Below, piece after piece: positions 24,842 to 32,991 of a stretch of 64,000 nt of DNA (position 1 is its first letter; each line of letters starts with the position of its first letter). The stretch covers positions 7,965 to 71,964 of the forward strand of contig CAVJLN010000008.1 of the NCBI GenBank assembly GCA_963650485.1, written 5' to 3'. The notes under the pieces were generated by a model, which did no database searches, was not told where the DNA came from, and worked only from the letters and a program-made list of their open reading frames with translations. The DNA comes from Suilimivivens sp963650485 (lineage in GTDB: Bacteria > Bacillota > Clostridia > Lachnospirales > Lachnospiraceae). A program made the translations under genes and the position numbers.

Positions 24842-26107
24842 TCATGCCATCACCGAATAGGCAACCACCGCAATCACAATAAAGAACAGGGCAACGGACG
24901 TAAACACACAGCGCAGAACCAGAAAGCAGCCCTCCCCAATATGGTCCGCGCAGTCCGAAATCCGCTTATCGCTGATCATCCCGGTAATCGCTGCCGAAAG
25001 CTTGACACTGCAGGCCAGAACCCCGATCTTCAAAACGGGTATGAGACAGATCGAAAGAAGCAGAATCAATAGAAATACCCCGAAGCAGTTTTTCACTAAA
25101 ACCGCTGCTCCAAGCAGAAGCTCTGTCACACCGCCGGTCAGTCCTCCGATCCCCGGAATGACCGAAACTGCTTTATGGATTGCCGTATTCTTAAAGCTGT
25201 CCACGGCAGGAACGATCATTGACTGGATCAGGCTCAGGCCTGTAATGAGAAGAAGCACCACTTTCAAAGAAACAAGCACTGCCTTTTTCAACAGATCAAG
25301 CAGTAGATTCAGTCTCTCCTCTGCCCACAATCCATTCAGGATTCCAAGCATCATATAACTGTATGCAATCGGAAGAAGCATCTTGCAGACAAACACCTCC
25401 ACGAAATAAATCGCCAGTAGCATTACCTGATAATACACCACTGCAGTTCCCGTGCCATTGGCTGCCCCGACGGAAATGAAATACACCGGAATAAACGTCT
25501 TCACAAAATCCAGAATCAGTGAAAAAACCTGCGTGGTAATCGTACTGATCTTCGTCATTACAAGAGCCAGAATACCAACCAGCATCATATACAACAGATA
25601 AAATGCAATTTTTTCCTGCCGGGTACCTGCAAACAGATCGGCAAATCCGGTAAAAAAGGACGAGGAAATGCCGAGCACCAGCACATACAAAAATACCTGT
25701 CTTGCAAATGGCAGCTCTCCCAAGAGCTTTCCTTTCATCTGCTGTCCGAAAAGCTTCAGCACCTCCTGCACCTTTCCATCCAGCAGCATTTTCATAATTC
25801 CGTCTGCATGGATCGAAAGATCCGGAAAATACACGGTAAGTTCTTCATCCAGCCGTGTAAAATCGTAATCCTCCAGCATCACCGCCAGATAGTTGTCCAC
25901 TTCATTGCTTAGCTGTGTTTGCTGATCCTGTATTTGCTGTTCCTGCTTTTGTTGATCCTCCTGCTGACATTCCAGTCCCACGGCCTGTACCTCGAGGTTT
26001 GGCGCGAGTATGCCAAGCACCAGTACGCAGATCCCGGTTCCTGTCCGAAACACGCCCTTCCCAAGGATATCCCCCATCCATGTGCCCTTTCCTTTTCTTT
26101 CTACCAT
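24842..26107 (-). CDS. spoIIIAE: Stage III sporulation protein AE
   Basis: A 421-residue multi-pass membrane protein with an N-terminal signal-like segment (about residues 18-42), a glutamine-rich stretch (EDQQKQEQQIQDQQTQ, about 48-65), a soluble region, and about seven hydrophobic helices. Conserved blocks are PVYFISVGAANGTGTAVVYY and IPGIGGLTGGVTELLLGA. In Bacillus it is needed for the channel that keeps the forespore active after engulfment. It overlaps the start region of spoIIIAF and follows spoIIIAD by about 25 bases. Confidence 0.94.
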   Translation of the reverse strand: MVERKGKGTWMGDILGKGVFRTGTGICVLVLGILAPNLEVQAVGLECQQEDQQKQEQQIQDQQTQLSNEVDNYLAVMLEDYDFTRLDEELTVYFPDLSIHADGIMKMLLDGKVQEVLKLFGQQMKGKLLGELPFARQVFLYVLVLGISSSFFTGFADLFAGTRQEKIAFYLLYMMLVGILALVMTKISTITTQVFSLILDFVKTFIPVYFISVGAANGTGTAVVYYQVMLLAIYFVEVFVCKMLLPIAYSYMMLGILNGLWAEERLNLLLDLLKKAVLVSLKVVLLLITGLSLIQSMIVPAVDSFKNTAIHKAVSVIPGIGGLTGGVTELLLGAAVLVKNCFGVFLLILLLSICLIPVLKIGVLACSVKLSAAITGMISDKRISDCADHIGEGCFLVLRCVFTSVALFFIVIAVVAYSVMA

Positions 26108-26131
26108 ATGATTACCCTGTTTTCCATACGA

Positions 26132-26521
26132 TTAACCAACCGAAAGTGCTCCGATATTCTCAATCACAGCCGCCAGCACCGGAAGCCCCATCAAAAGCAC
26201 GGAGATCTTGCCAAACACCTCAATCTGTCCTGCCACTGCCCCAAATCCGGCATCCTTGCACACAAGGGAGCTGAAATTGCACAGATAGGTAATCCCGACC
26301 GCTTTCACAAGATACAGAATATACGTTTCGCTCCCTTTTAGATACTTGGAAAGCGCCTCCACTCTTCCTAAAAGATTCACCATCTGATCCATGCAGAACC
26401 AGAAGATCAGCAGACAGATCGTAACTCCGATATAAAGCCCGTACTCGGTCTTTTCGCTCTTAAACTGTAAAGCAAGCAATACCCCCAGTACACCGATCAT
26501 TCCGATTTTCATTACGCTCAT
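26132..26521 (-). CDS. spoIIIAD: Stage III sporulation protein AD
   Basis: A 129-residue membrane protein with about four hydrophobic helices and the SpoIIIAC/AD family pattern. It has GVLGVLLALQFKSEKTEYGL at the N-terminus and VKAVGITYLCNFSSLVCKDAG around residues 70-90. The start at 26521 has AAAGGAGG seven bases upstream. It follows spoIIIAC by 12 bases in the operon. Confidence 0.93.
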   Translation of the reverse strand: MSVMKIGMIGVLGVLLALQFKSEKTEYGLYIGVTICLLIFWFCMDQMVNLLGRVEALSKYLKGSETYILYLVKAVGITYLCNFSSLVCKDAGFGAVAGQIEVFGKISVLLMGLPVLAAVIENIGALSVG

Positions 26522-26533
26522 CGTTTTCCTCCT

Positions 26534-26731
26534 TTATCCAATCGAAAACAGATCCTGCATCATGACAAACAGATCATAAATATAAGGAATCAGCCACATC
26601 AACACCAGCACGAGTCCCGCCAGGGAACACAGAAACGCCTGATCCTCCCTGCCACTGTGCTTTAACACCTGATTCAATATGGTAATCAGTATTCCAACTG
26701 CTGCGATCTTAAAAAGTATTGAAACCGTCAT
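26534..26731 (-). CDS. spoIIIAC: Stage III sporulation protein AC
   Basis: A 65-residue protein of two hydrophobic helices with the family pattern KIAAVGILITILNQVLKHSG at residues 8-27, normal length for SpoIIIAC. It lies 12 bases after spoIIIAB. Like SpoIIIAD it is a small integral component of the channel complex. Confidence 0.93.
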   Translation of the reverse strand: MTVSILFKIAAVGILITILNQVLKHSGREDQAFLCSLAGLVLVLMWLIPYIYDLFVMMQDLFSIG

Positions 26732-26743
26732 GCCCGACCCTTC

Positions 26744-27259
26744 CTATAAAAAGAGTATGGAAAGCAGCACACCTCCTGCCACCCCCACGCTCATGATCAT
26801 TTTATTTCTGTTCCTTTGTTCCTGTTGCAGGCTCTCAATTCCTTCCTCAAGCTCCCGCCGGATTTCGCCAAGGCTTTCTGCCTGTGCCTGTCCCTTTAAA
26901 AATCCCTGTTTTGTCGGAAAGGCCAGCAGCCATTCCTGCTCCTGTTGTTTTAATCCGCTTTTCTTAAGGGGAGCCTCTAGCTCCTCCCTCCAGATCACGG
27001 CAAGGTCCTGTCCCCCATCTTCCATCCGCTGCGCAATCCGTCCGAACTCCTGTCGAAAACAAAGCTCGTCTTTAAAGGAAAGCCTTCTTAAGATTTCCGG
27101 AATTGGCAGCTTTCCATAGGAAATCTGAAATTCCATGTATTCATAAACGCTCCGGATCCGTTTTAACAGTATAAGGCGCATCCGGTATTCCCTACAGATA
27201 CTCATCGAAAATCCAAAAGCTCCCAGCATGATAAGGAGACTTCCTATCACGGCACTCAT
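26744..27259 (-). CDS. spoIIIAB: Stage III sporulation protein AB
   Basis: A 171-residue protein with hydrophobic segments at both ends and a helical soluble middle related to the type II secretion F domain. Family markers are FSMSICREYRMRLILLKRI near the start and EQRNRNKMIMSVGVAGGVLLS near the end. It is thought to work with the SpoIIIAA ATPase. Start ATG overlaps the spoIIIAA stop by four bases. Confidence 0.93.
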   Translation of the reverse strand: MSAVIGSLLIMLGAFGFSMSICREYRMRLILLKRIRSVYEYMEFQISYGKLPIPEILRRLSFKDELCFRQEFGRIAQRMEDGGQDLAVIWREELEAPLKKSGLKQQEQEWLLAFPTKQGFLKGQAQAESLGEIRRELEEGIESLQQEQRNRNKMIMSVGVAGGVLLSILFL

Positions 27260-28200
27260 AGTTCCATCTCCTGCAGCAGATGCTTTTCCCTATTATAAAT
27301 CCTTGCAATCCGCTTCCGATCCTGAAAGAATAGCAGCAGAAAACGTCCAAACAGCTTCTCCCTTTTCCCCAGCTTGTCTTTCGCATCCTCCACGGAATAC
27401 CCATGCATGGTTGCGAGCACCCCGGTTCCGCAGACTGCAATCCTTTGAAGCGCCGCAAGATCCTCCTCACTTCCGATCTCGTCCACGGCAATCACCTGTG
27501 GCGTCATGGAACGCATGAGGAGCATCATCCCCTCTGTTTTCGGACAGGCATCCAGCACATCTGTCCGGATTCCTACCTGATTCTGCGGAATCCCCTGATA
27601 GCTTCCTGCGATCTCCGACCGTTCATCCACGACTGCTACCTGCTGTCCTTTCCGCTTCTTCGTTCCATCCGATATCTGACGGATCAAATCCCGCAGCAAT
27701 GTGGTTTTCCCACATCCGGGCGGTGAAATAATCAAGGTATTCCACAGTTTTCCCTGTTGAAACAAATACGGCAGCACCGGATCTGCTATCCCTAAAATCT
27801 GATGTGAAATCCGGATATTTAAGAACCGGATATAGGAAAGATTCCGCACACTTCCATCCGTATTCAGAATCACCTTTCCGGCCAAACCGATCCGGTGTCC
27901 GCCCTGTACGGTGAGAAATCCCTGCCGGAGTTCATTTTCGAACGCATAAGGTGAATAGTTACAGATCTGGTTCACAATACCCTCAATCTCTTCACCCGTG
28001 ATCTGCCATGCGTCGTTCCGATCCGCAAGGCACATTCCTTTCGGCGACAGAAAATATTCACATCCTTCCCGGATGATCCGGCACGGACAATTCACCCCCA
28101 GCCGGAGTTCGTTTAAATGCTCCACATCCTTAAGAACCGGTTCTATCCTTCCCTTTAATGCATCCGGAAACAGGGAAAGGATCTCGTCCCTTTTTTTCAT
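27256..28200 (-). CDS. spoIIIAA: Stage III sporulation protein AA (secretion-type ATPase)
   Basis: A 314-residue ATPase related to type II/IV secretion and RecA-like motors. Walker A is ISPPGCGKTTLLRDLIRQIS (about residues 158-177). The Walker B region is VIAVDEIGSEEDLAALQ around 235-250, followed by GVLATMHGYSVED. It opens the spoIIIAA-AH operon. Its ribosome-binding site GAGGAG and a run of six T precede the ATG, and both belong to the terminator hairpin behind pnp. A sigma-E-like promoter lies in the loop of that hairpin. In Bacillus the operon is sigma-E dependent in the mother cell. Confidence 0.95.
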   Translation of the reverse strand: MKKRDEILSLFPDALKGRIEPVLKDVEHLNELRLGVNCPCRIIREGCEYFLSPKGMCLADRNDAWQITGEEIEGIVNQICNYSPYAFENELRQGFLTVQGGHRIGLAGKVILNTDGSVRNLSYIRFLNIRISHQILGIADPVLPYLFQQGKLWNTLIISPPGCGKTTLLRDLIRQISDGTKKRKGQQVAVVDERSEIAGSYQGIPQNQVGIRTDVLDACPKTEGMMLLMRSMTPQVIAVDEIGSEEDLAALQRIAVCGTGVLATMHGYSVEDAKDKLGKREKLFGRFLLLFFQDRKRIARIYNREKHLLQEMEL

Positions 28201-28205
28201 AAAAA

Positions 28206-28259
28206 ACAGCTCCTCATCTTGTCTTTAAGACATTATATGAGAAGCTGTCTGATTTATTA
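28206..28259 (-). promoter_or_regulatory. pnp terminator hairpin with embedded sigma-E-like promoter of spoIIIA
   Basis: On the minus strand ACAGCTTCTCAT (28237-28248) pairs with ATGAGGAGCTGT (28206-28217) and six T follow, an intrinsic terminator. The 3' arm contains the spoIIIAA Shine-Dalgarno GAGGAG. In the loop lies CATATAAT (28232-28239), preceded after 13 bases by TAATAAA (28253-28259), close to the sigma-E consensus. A transcript started there would lack the 5' arm and so could not form the hairpin. Confidence 0.55.
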
Positions 28260-28283
28260 CTTCTATTCGATTTTAAAAAATCC

Positions 28284-28299
28284 GGTAGCTATTCAGCTG
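28284..28299 (-). repeat. TAACTATTCAG-family repeat near the pnp 3' end
   Basis: GGTAGCTATTCAGCTG on the plus strand, about 10-25 bases past the pnp stop. It contains a short AGCT-ATTC-AGCT foldback and is bracketed by AATCCG and its inverse. It may help stabilise the 3' end of pnp mRNA. Confidence 0.45.
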
Positions 28300-28309
28300 C
28301 AAAATCCGA

Positions 28310-30400
28310 TTAGTTCTGTGCTACATCCTTCATGGAGAAACTCATTCTGCCCATCTTGTCCTTGCCAAGGCATACTACGGTAACCTTATCACCAAGGGTC
28401 AGGACATCTTCTACATGATTGATTCTTTCCTTAGCGATCTTGGAAATATGAACCATACCTTCCTTACCGGGAGCGAACTCAATGAATGCACCGAATTCCT
28501 TAATGCTGACAACGATACCCTGGAAGATCTGTCCTTCCTGATAATCGGTAACGATGGTCTTGACGTACTCGATGGCCTTGTCCATCATTTCCTTGTCGGT
28601 GCCGCATACGGATACCTTACCATCATCAGTAATATCAATCTTCACACCGGTACGGGCAATGATCTCGTTGATCGTCTTACCACGCTGGCCAACCACATCA
28701 CCGATCTTCTCAGGATCAATGTTGATGGAGATGATTTTCGGAGCGTAAGGTCCAACCTCTTTACGAGGCTCTGTAATCGCCTTCTTCATGCAGTTGTCCA
28801 TGATGAAAAGTCTTGCTTCACGGCATCTTGCAATGGCACCTTCTACGATCGGTCTGGTCAGACCATGAATCTTAATATCCATCTGGATAGCGGTAATCCC
28901 TTCGGTTGTACCGGTTACCTTAAAGTCCATATCGCCGAAAAAGTCCTCGAGTCCCTGGATATCGGTTAACAGTACGAAATCGTCATCGGTTTCACCGGTA
29001 ACCAGACCACAGGAAATACCTGCAACCATTTTCTTAATCGGAACACCTGCAGCCATCAGGGACATACAGGATGCACAGGTAGAAGCCATGGATGTGGATC
29101 CATTGGATTCAAAGGTCTCGGATACGGTACGGATTGCATAAGGGAATTCATCCTCAGAAGGAAGAACCGGGATCAGAGCTCTCTCTGCCAGTGCGCCATG
29201 TCCGATTTCTCTACGTCCGGGTCCTCTGGAAGGCTTTGTTTCACCTACCGAGTAGGACGGGAAATTGTAGTGATGCATATATCTCTTGCTTACTTCGTTT
29301 TCATCAAGGCCATCGATCTTCTGCTGCTCGGATAACGGTGCTAAAGTACATACATTACAGATCTGGGTTTGTCCACGGGTGAACATGGCAGAACCATGTA
29401 CTCTCGGGATAATGTCAACTTCTGCTGCAAGAGGACGGATCTGGGTGATCTCACGTCCGTCCGGACGCTTGTGATCTTTCAGGATCATCTTACGGACGGT
29501 CTTCTTCTGATACTGGTAAATTGCTTCCCCTAATACAGCAAGCCATTCCTCATTATCCGCAAACGCTTCCTCTAACTTCTCAGTGATTCTACGGATATTC
29601 TCTTCACGAACCTGCTTTTCATCGGTAAATACAGCTTCTTCCATCTGTGCAGGAGTTACGATTTCCTTCATAGCTGCAAACAGCTCTTCCGGAATTGCAC
29701 AGCTTGTATATTCATGCTTCGGTTTACCAACCTCTGCAACCATCTGGTCAATGAGTGCAATAATGGTCTGGTTTACTTCATGCGCCTTATAGATGGCTTC
29801 GATCATCTTCTCTTCCGGAATCTCATTTGCTCCGGCTTCGATCATGATAACCTTTTCTCTGGTAGAAGCAACGGTAAGATTCAAGTCTCCCTTCTTCCAC
29901 TGCTCCTGAGAAGGATTGATCACAAACTCACCATCGATCATCCCAACCTGGGTCATTGCACAGGGACCATCAAACGGGATATCGGAAATACTGGTGGCAA
30001 TGGCTGCACCAATCATGGCAACCAACTCCGGACGACACTCCGGATCCACACTCATAACCATATTGTTTAAGGTAACATCATTACGATAGTCCTTCGGAAA
30101 TAAAGGACGCATCGGACGGTCGATAACACGGCTTGTTAAAATAGCATTCTCGGAAGCCTTTCCTTCTCTCTTATTAAATCCACCCGGGATTTTGCCTACG
30201 GCATACATCTTTTCTTCATACTCAACACTCAGCGGGAAAAAATCAATTCCGTCTCTGGGCTTGTCTGATGCGGTTGCGGTACACAATACGGTGGTATCAC
30301 CATAATGCATAAATGCGCATCCGTTTGCCTGCTTGCCGACACGGTTGACATCAACGCTTAAGGTACGACCCGCAAGTTCCATTGAAAACGTCTTGTACAT
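28310..30400 (-). CDS. pnp: Polyribonucleotide nucleotidyltransferase (PNPase)
   Basis: A 696-residue phosphorolytic 3'-5' exoribonuclease. Two RNase PH-like domains occupy about residues 1-210 and 305-540, with FPKDYRNDVTLNNMVMS, MFTRGQTQ and GRREIGHGALAERAL. The C-terminal KH domain has IGDVVGQRGKTINEIIA, and the S1 domain has GAFIEFAPGKEGMVHIS. Start 30400 has AGGAGA upstream. The rpsO-pnp order is the common bacterial one, here with a strong terminator between them, so pnp needs readthrough or its own promoter. Normal length. Confidence 0.97.
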   Translation of the reverse strand: MYKTFSMELAGRTLSVDVNRVGKQANGCAFMHYGDTTVLCTATASDKPRDGIDFFPLSVEYEEKMYAVGKIPGGFNKREGKASENAILTSRVIDRPMRPLFPKDYRNDVTLNNMVMSVDPECRPELVAMIGAAIATSISDIPFDGPCAMTQVGMIDGEFVINPSQEQWKKGDLNLTVASTREKVIMIEAGANEIPEEKMIEAIYKAHEVNQTIIALIDQMVAEVGKPKHEYTSCAIPEELFAAMKEIVTPAQMEEAVFTDEKQVREENIRRITEKLEEAFADNEEWLAVLGEAIYQYQKKTVRKMILKDHKRPDGREITQIRPLAAEVDIIPRVHGSAMFTRGQTQICNVCTLAPLSEQQKIDGLDENEVSKRYMHHYNFPSYSVGETKPSRGPGRREIGHGALAERALIPVLPSEDEFPYAIRTVSETFESNGSTSMASTCASCMSLMAAGVPIKKMVAGISCGLVTGETDDDFVLLTDIQGLEDFFGDMDFKVTGTTEGITAIQMDIKIHGLTRPIVEGAIARCREARLFIMDNCMKKAITEPRKEVGPYAPKIISINIDPEKIGDVVGQRGKTINEIIARTGVKIDITDDGKVSVCGTDKEMMDKAIEYVKTIVTDYQEGQIFQGIVVSIKEFGAFIEFAPGKEGMVHISKIAKERINHVEDVLTLGDKVTVVCLGKDKMGRMSFSMKDVAQN

Positions 30401-30474
30401 AGTTTCTCTCCTTTTCTTTTCTCTTCTCGTTCCTGTACATGTGGAACATATTACTGCACAGCAGTATAAAAATT

Positions 30475-30508
30475 TAAAAAGGCGGAGCTTTTATTGATGC
30501 TCCGCCTT
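30475..30508 (-). terminator. Intrinsic terminator after rpsO
   Basis: On the minus strand GGCGGAGC (10-base loop) GCTCCGCC is followed by TTTTT. It lies about a dozen bases past the rpsO stop and separates rpsO from pnp. Confidence 0.88.
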
Positions 30509-30519
30509 CAACTACCAAA

Positions 30520-30786
30520 TTACTTTCTGAGACCAAGTTTCTCGATCAAAGCACGGTATCTCTCGATGTCTTTGCTCTTTAAGTAGCTTAAAAGACCACG
30601 TCTCTGACCTACCATTTTGAACATACCACGTCTGGAATGATTATCCTTCGGATGCTCCTTTAAATGCTCAGTAAGCTCTGCAATTCTTGCAGACAAAACT
30701 GCGATCTGAACTTCCGGTGAACCTGTATCACCTTCAAATCTCGCATATTCCTTCATAATAGCTGTTTTCTTTTCTTTAGAAATCAT
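30520..30786 (-). CDS. rpsO: 30S ribosomal protein S15
   Basis: An 88-residue protein of normal length. It has the S15 signatures FEGDTGSPEVQIAVLSARI (residues 14-32), HLKEHPKDNHSRRG and MVGQRRGLLSYL. S15 binds the 16S rRNA three-way junction h20/21/22 early in small-subunit assembly. Start 30786 has GGAAGGAGACAG in front. A folded leader and a sigma-A promoter lie upstream, and a terminator follows, so it is a one-gene unit. Confidence 0.98.
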   Translation of the reverse strand: MISKEKKTAIMKEYARFEGDTGSPEVQIAVLSARIAELTEHLKEHPKDNHSRRGMFKMVGQRRGLLSYLKSKDIERYRALIEKLGLRK

Positions 30787-30815
30787 TTTCTGTCTCCTTC
30801 CATTATTAACCGCCG

Positions 30816-30871
30816 GATACTAAGAATGGGTCGGAGTGTCCCAACGAGAGCATTCTCTGATTCTGAGTATC
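30816..30871 (-). promoter_or_regulatory. rpsO leader RNA (S15-type three-way junction)
   Basis: On the minus strand GATACTCAGAAT (5' side) pairs with ATTCTTAGTATC (3' side), 11 of 12 pairs. Within it are two small hairpins, AGAG-AATG-CTCT and GTTGG-GACACT-CCGAC (one G-U). The result is a three-way junction ending about 30 bases before the rpsO start. S15 is known to repress its own mRNA through such structures in other bacteria, so autoregulation is the likely role. Confidence 0.68.
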
Positions 30872-30891
30872 GGCTAAACTCACACTTAAGC

Positions 30892-30920
30892 ATCATATCA
30901 TAAAACAGATGCCGTGTAAA
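30892..30920 (-). promoter_or_regulatory. sigma-A promoter of rpsO
   Basis: On the minus strand TTTACA (30915-30920), 17 bases, then TATGAT (30892-30897). Transcription would begin near 30885, just before the folded leader. Confidence 0.7.
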
Positions 30921-30928
30921 GGGGAAAT

Positions 30929-31981
30929 TTAATCCTGTAAAATTCTTACCATTTTCGCCGGAGTGCGGTAATTGTAATTGGAAATCCGGATACCGGTTTT
31001 CGGGTTACTTGCATGAATGACCTGTCCACCGCCAATGTAGATCGCTACATGATTGATGCTTCCACCCTTCGCATAGAAAATCAGGTCGCCCGCCTTTAAT
31101 TCCGAAGCGGATATGGTTGTTCCCATCTTCGACTGCGCCTGAGAGGAATGAGGCAGAGTCACCCCATACTTCTTGAAAACACTTAAAACAAATCCGGAAC
31201 AGTCTGCTCCGCTTGTCAGGCTTGTGCCGCCCCAGACATATGGATTCCCGAGGAACTGCTTTGCATACTGGCAAAGATCCACGCGGACATCGGATACGCC
31301 CTGTCCGTATAACAGCTCGGTCATCGTAATGGCTGTCTGTAAATCCGACTTCAGCTCGACATAATCCCTTGAGACAAAAACCTCTTCATCATCCAGATAG
31401 ACCTTCACCCACTGATCGTTATACAGCTCCACAACCTGAAGCTCTTCTCCCTGTGCCACCTGTGTCACCACATCAGCATCGGTATCAGGCTGTTCCCGGA
31501 TATTTAAGCCATCCGATGAAGCAACAGCAACGGTGCTGGCCAGTTCTTCACCCTTCTTCTTGGCATTGTAGCCGGTCAGGAGATATTCGTCCTTCACATA
31601 TCCTTCTACCTTACCGGAGGTGATATGGGTCCAGCCGTCTTCGCTTTCCAGAACCTCGCAGGCCGCATCCTTCGGAAGCTTGCCGACAAGCTTACCGCTC
31701 TCATCCGGCGTTTCCCGGATATTTAAGTTATTTTCCTGTACGTTGCAGAGTCCAAGATTCGTGTAGCCCCACATCGCACCCTTTGCTTTTTCTGCGAGAG
31801 CCTTATATTCATCTACCGTAAGAGTGGATACAAACAGATCCTCCACACCTGCCGTCATCAATTCTTCCGATGCAACACTCTGTGTCTCTTTCGTAACCGT
31901 TTCCGCAGCCTGTCCATCCATGGACAGTAATAAAAATACAGATGCAGAAAGGCAAATACCCTGTAAAATTGATCGTTTCAA
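30929..31981 (-). CDS. Secreted SH3-domain NlpC/P60 peptidoglycan hydrolase
   Basis: A 350-residue exported protein. A signal peptide covers residues 1-26 (ends DGQAAE). Two bacterial SH3 domains lie at about 75-135 (NNLNIRETPDESGKLV) and 150-210 (DGLNIREQPDTDADVV). The C-terminal NlpC/P60 domain (about 230-350) has the catalytic cysteine in ADCSGFVLS, histidine in NHVAIYIG and a third residue at VIHASN. It is a predicted D,L-endopeptidase cutting peptidoglycan stems. The start is TTG 31979-31981 with GGAGG upstream. It has a consensus sigma-A promoter and a WalR-type box next to the transcription start, as expected for a wall hydrolase. Confidence 0.92.
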   Translation of the reverse strand: MKRSILQGICLSASVFLLLSMDGQAAETVTKETQSVASEELMTAGVEDLFVSTLTVDEYKALAEKAKGAMWGYTNLGLCNVQENNLNIRETPDESGKLVGKLPKDAACEVLESEDGWTHITSGKVEGYVKDEYLLTGYNAKKKGEELASTVAVASSDGLNIREQPDTDADVVTQVAQGEELQVVELYNDQWVKVYLDDEEVFVSRDYVELKSDLQTAITMTELLYGQGVSDVRVDLCQYAKQFLGNPYVWGGTSLTSGADCSGFVLSVFKKYGVTLPHSSQAQSKMGTTISASELKAGDLIFYAKGGSINHVAIYIGGGQVIHASNPKTGIRISNYNYRTPAKMVRILQD

Positions 31982-32018
31982 AATAAACCTCCAAAATGTT
32001 TGCGTTTATTACGCATTT

Positions 32019-32072
32019 GTTACAAATTTATTACAACGATCACATTATAGCAGTAAATTCAGCACCTGTCAA
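32019..32072 (-). promoter_or_regulatory. Promoter of the NlpC/P60 gene with WalR-type box
   Basis: On the minus strand a perfect TTGACA (32067-32072) is followed after 17 bases by a perfect TATAAT (32044-32049). About ten bases on, TGTAAT-AAATT-TGTAAC (32019-32035) fits the WalR consensus TGTWAH-N5-TGTWAH. The box spans the expected start of transcription, a position where WalR represses in Bacillus. The -35 lies inside the 3' end of ribF. Confidence 0.62.
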
Positions 32073-32991
32073 ACCACTCTCTTCCATCCTCCACATCCTC
32101 ATGGAGCTTTTTCTGTAAAGCGGCAAGATCCTTAAACTTCTGCTCCGGCCGCTTGAATTTCAGCAGCTCTAACCGGATCTTCTTTCCATAAATATCCCTG
32201 TCAAAATCGTATAAATAGGTTTCGGCATTTACTACTTTTGTCTGCTGCACCGTGGGTTTCACTCCGATATTGGTGATTCCATGATACATGCAGCCATCGT
32301 AAAAGACATCCGAATAATACACTCCGTAAGGCGGCATCAGTTTTTCCTTCGGAGGATAAAGGTTCACCGTAGGAAACCCCATTTTCCGCCCCAGATGCAT
32401 TCCGTTTTCAACAAGGCCTTCCATGGAATAATTCCGCGAAAGAAGTTCGGATGCACGTTCCATATTTCCTTTCAAGATTTCTTCCCGGACATAAGTGGAA
32501 CTGATTTCTTTTCCGTGATCGAAAATCTTTTCGATAATTCTGACTGTGAAATCATTTTCTTCTGCCATCTCTTCAAGAAGCGCCTGGTTTCCTCTTCCAC
32601 CTTTTCCAAAGGAAACATCCTCTCCGGCAGCTAAGAATTTCATATTCATCATCCCAAGAAGAATGTTCTTCACAAAATCCACCGGACCCGTTGCCGCAGT
32701 CTGCGGATTTAAGGGGAACTCTACCAGGACATCAATCCCCATCCGTTCAAAGATTTCCCTCTTTTCTTCCCTTGTGGTCAGCTCCTTTGCTTCCTCACCG
32801 CCGAAATAAACCGTTGCCGATGGAAAAAACGTAAAGATCACCGCCTGCAGTCCATTCATTTTCTGCCGCAGAATCTCATCGATCAGACGGTAATGTCCCG
32901 CATGAATCCCGTCGAACTTTCCAATGGCAACCGCAGAGACTCCTTCGAGCTTAAATTCTGTTTTATCACTAACGATCTGCATCGCTTCCAT
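32059..32991 (-). CDS. ribF: Bifunctional riboflavin kinase/FMN adenylyltransferase
   Basis: A 310-residue enzyme making FMN and FAD. The N-terminal nucleotidyltransferase domain has AIGKFDGIHAGHYRLI (about residues 22-37). The C-terminal flavokinase domain has MGFPTVNLYPPKEKLMPPYG (about 205-224). The gene overlaps the end of truB; starts at 32991 and 32982 are both possible, with AGGA favouring the latter. It ends the rimP-infB-truB cluster, and the NlpC/P60 promoter overlaps its last codons. The truB-ribF pair is conserved in bacteria. Confidence 0.95.
   Translation of the reverse strand: MEAMQIVSDKTEFKLEGVSAVAIGKFDGIHAGHYRLIDEILRQKMNGLQAVIFTFFPSATVYFGGEEAKELTTREEKREIFERMGIDVLVEFPLNPQTAATGPVDFVKNILLGMMNMKFLAAGEDVSFGKGGRGNQALLEEMAEENDFTVRIIEKIFDHGKEISSTYVREEILKGNMERASELLSRNYSMEGLVENGMHLGRKMGFPTVNLYPPKEKLMPPYGVYYSDVFYDGCMYHGITNIGVKPTVQQTKVVNAETYLYDFDRDIYGKKIRLELLKFKRPEQKFKDLAALQKKLHEDVEDGREWFDRC

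Noticed and set aside
24453..24845. SpoIIIAF as a frameshifted gene
   Set aside because: The short frame ends in register with an overlapping, well-placed spoIIIAG start, and no lost domain sequence is seen in other frames.
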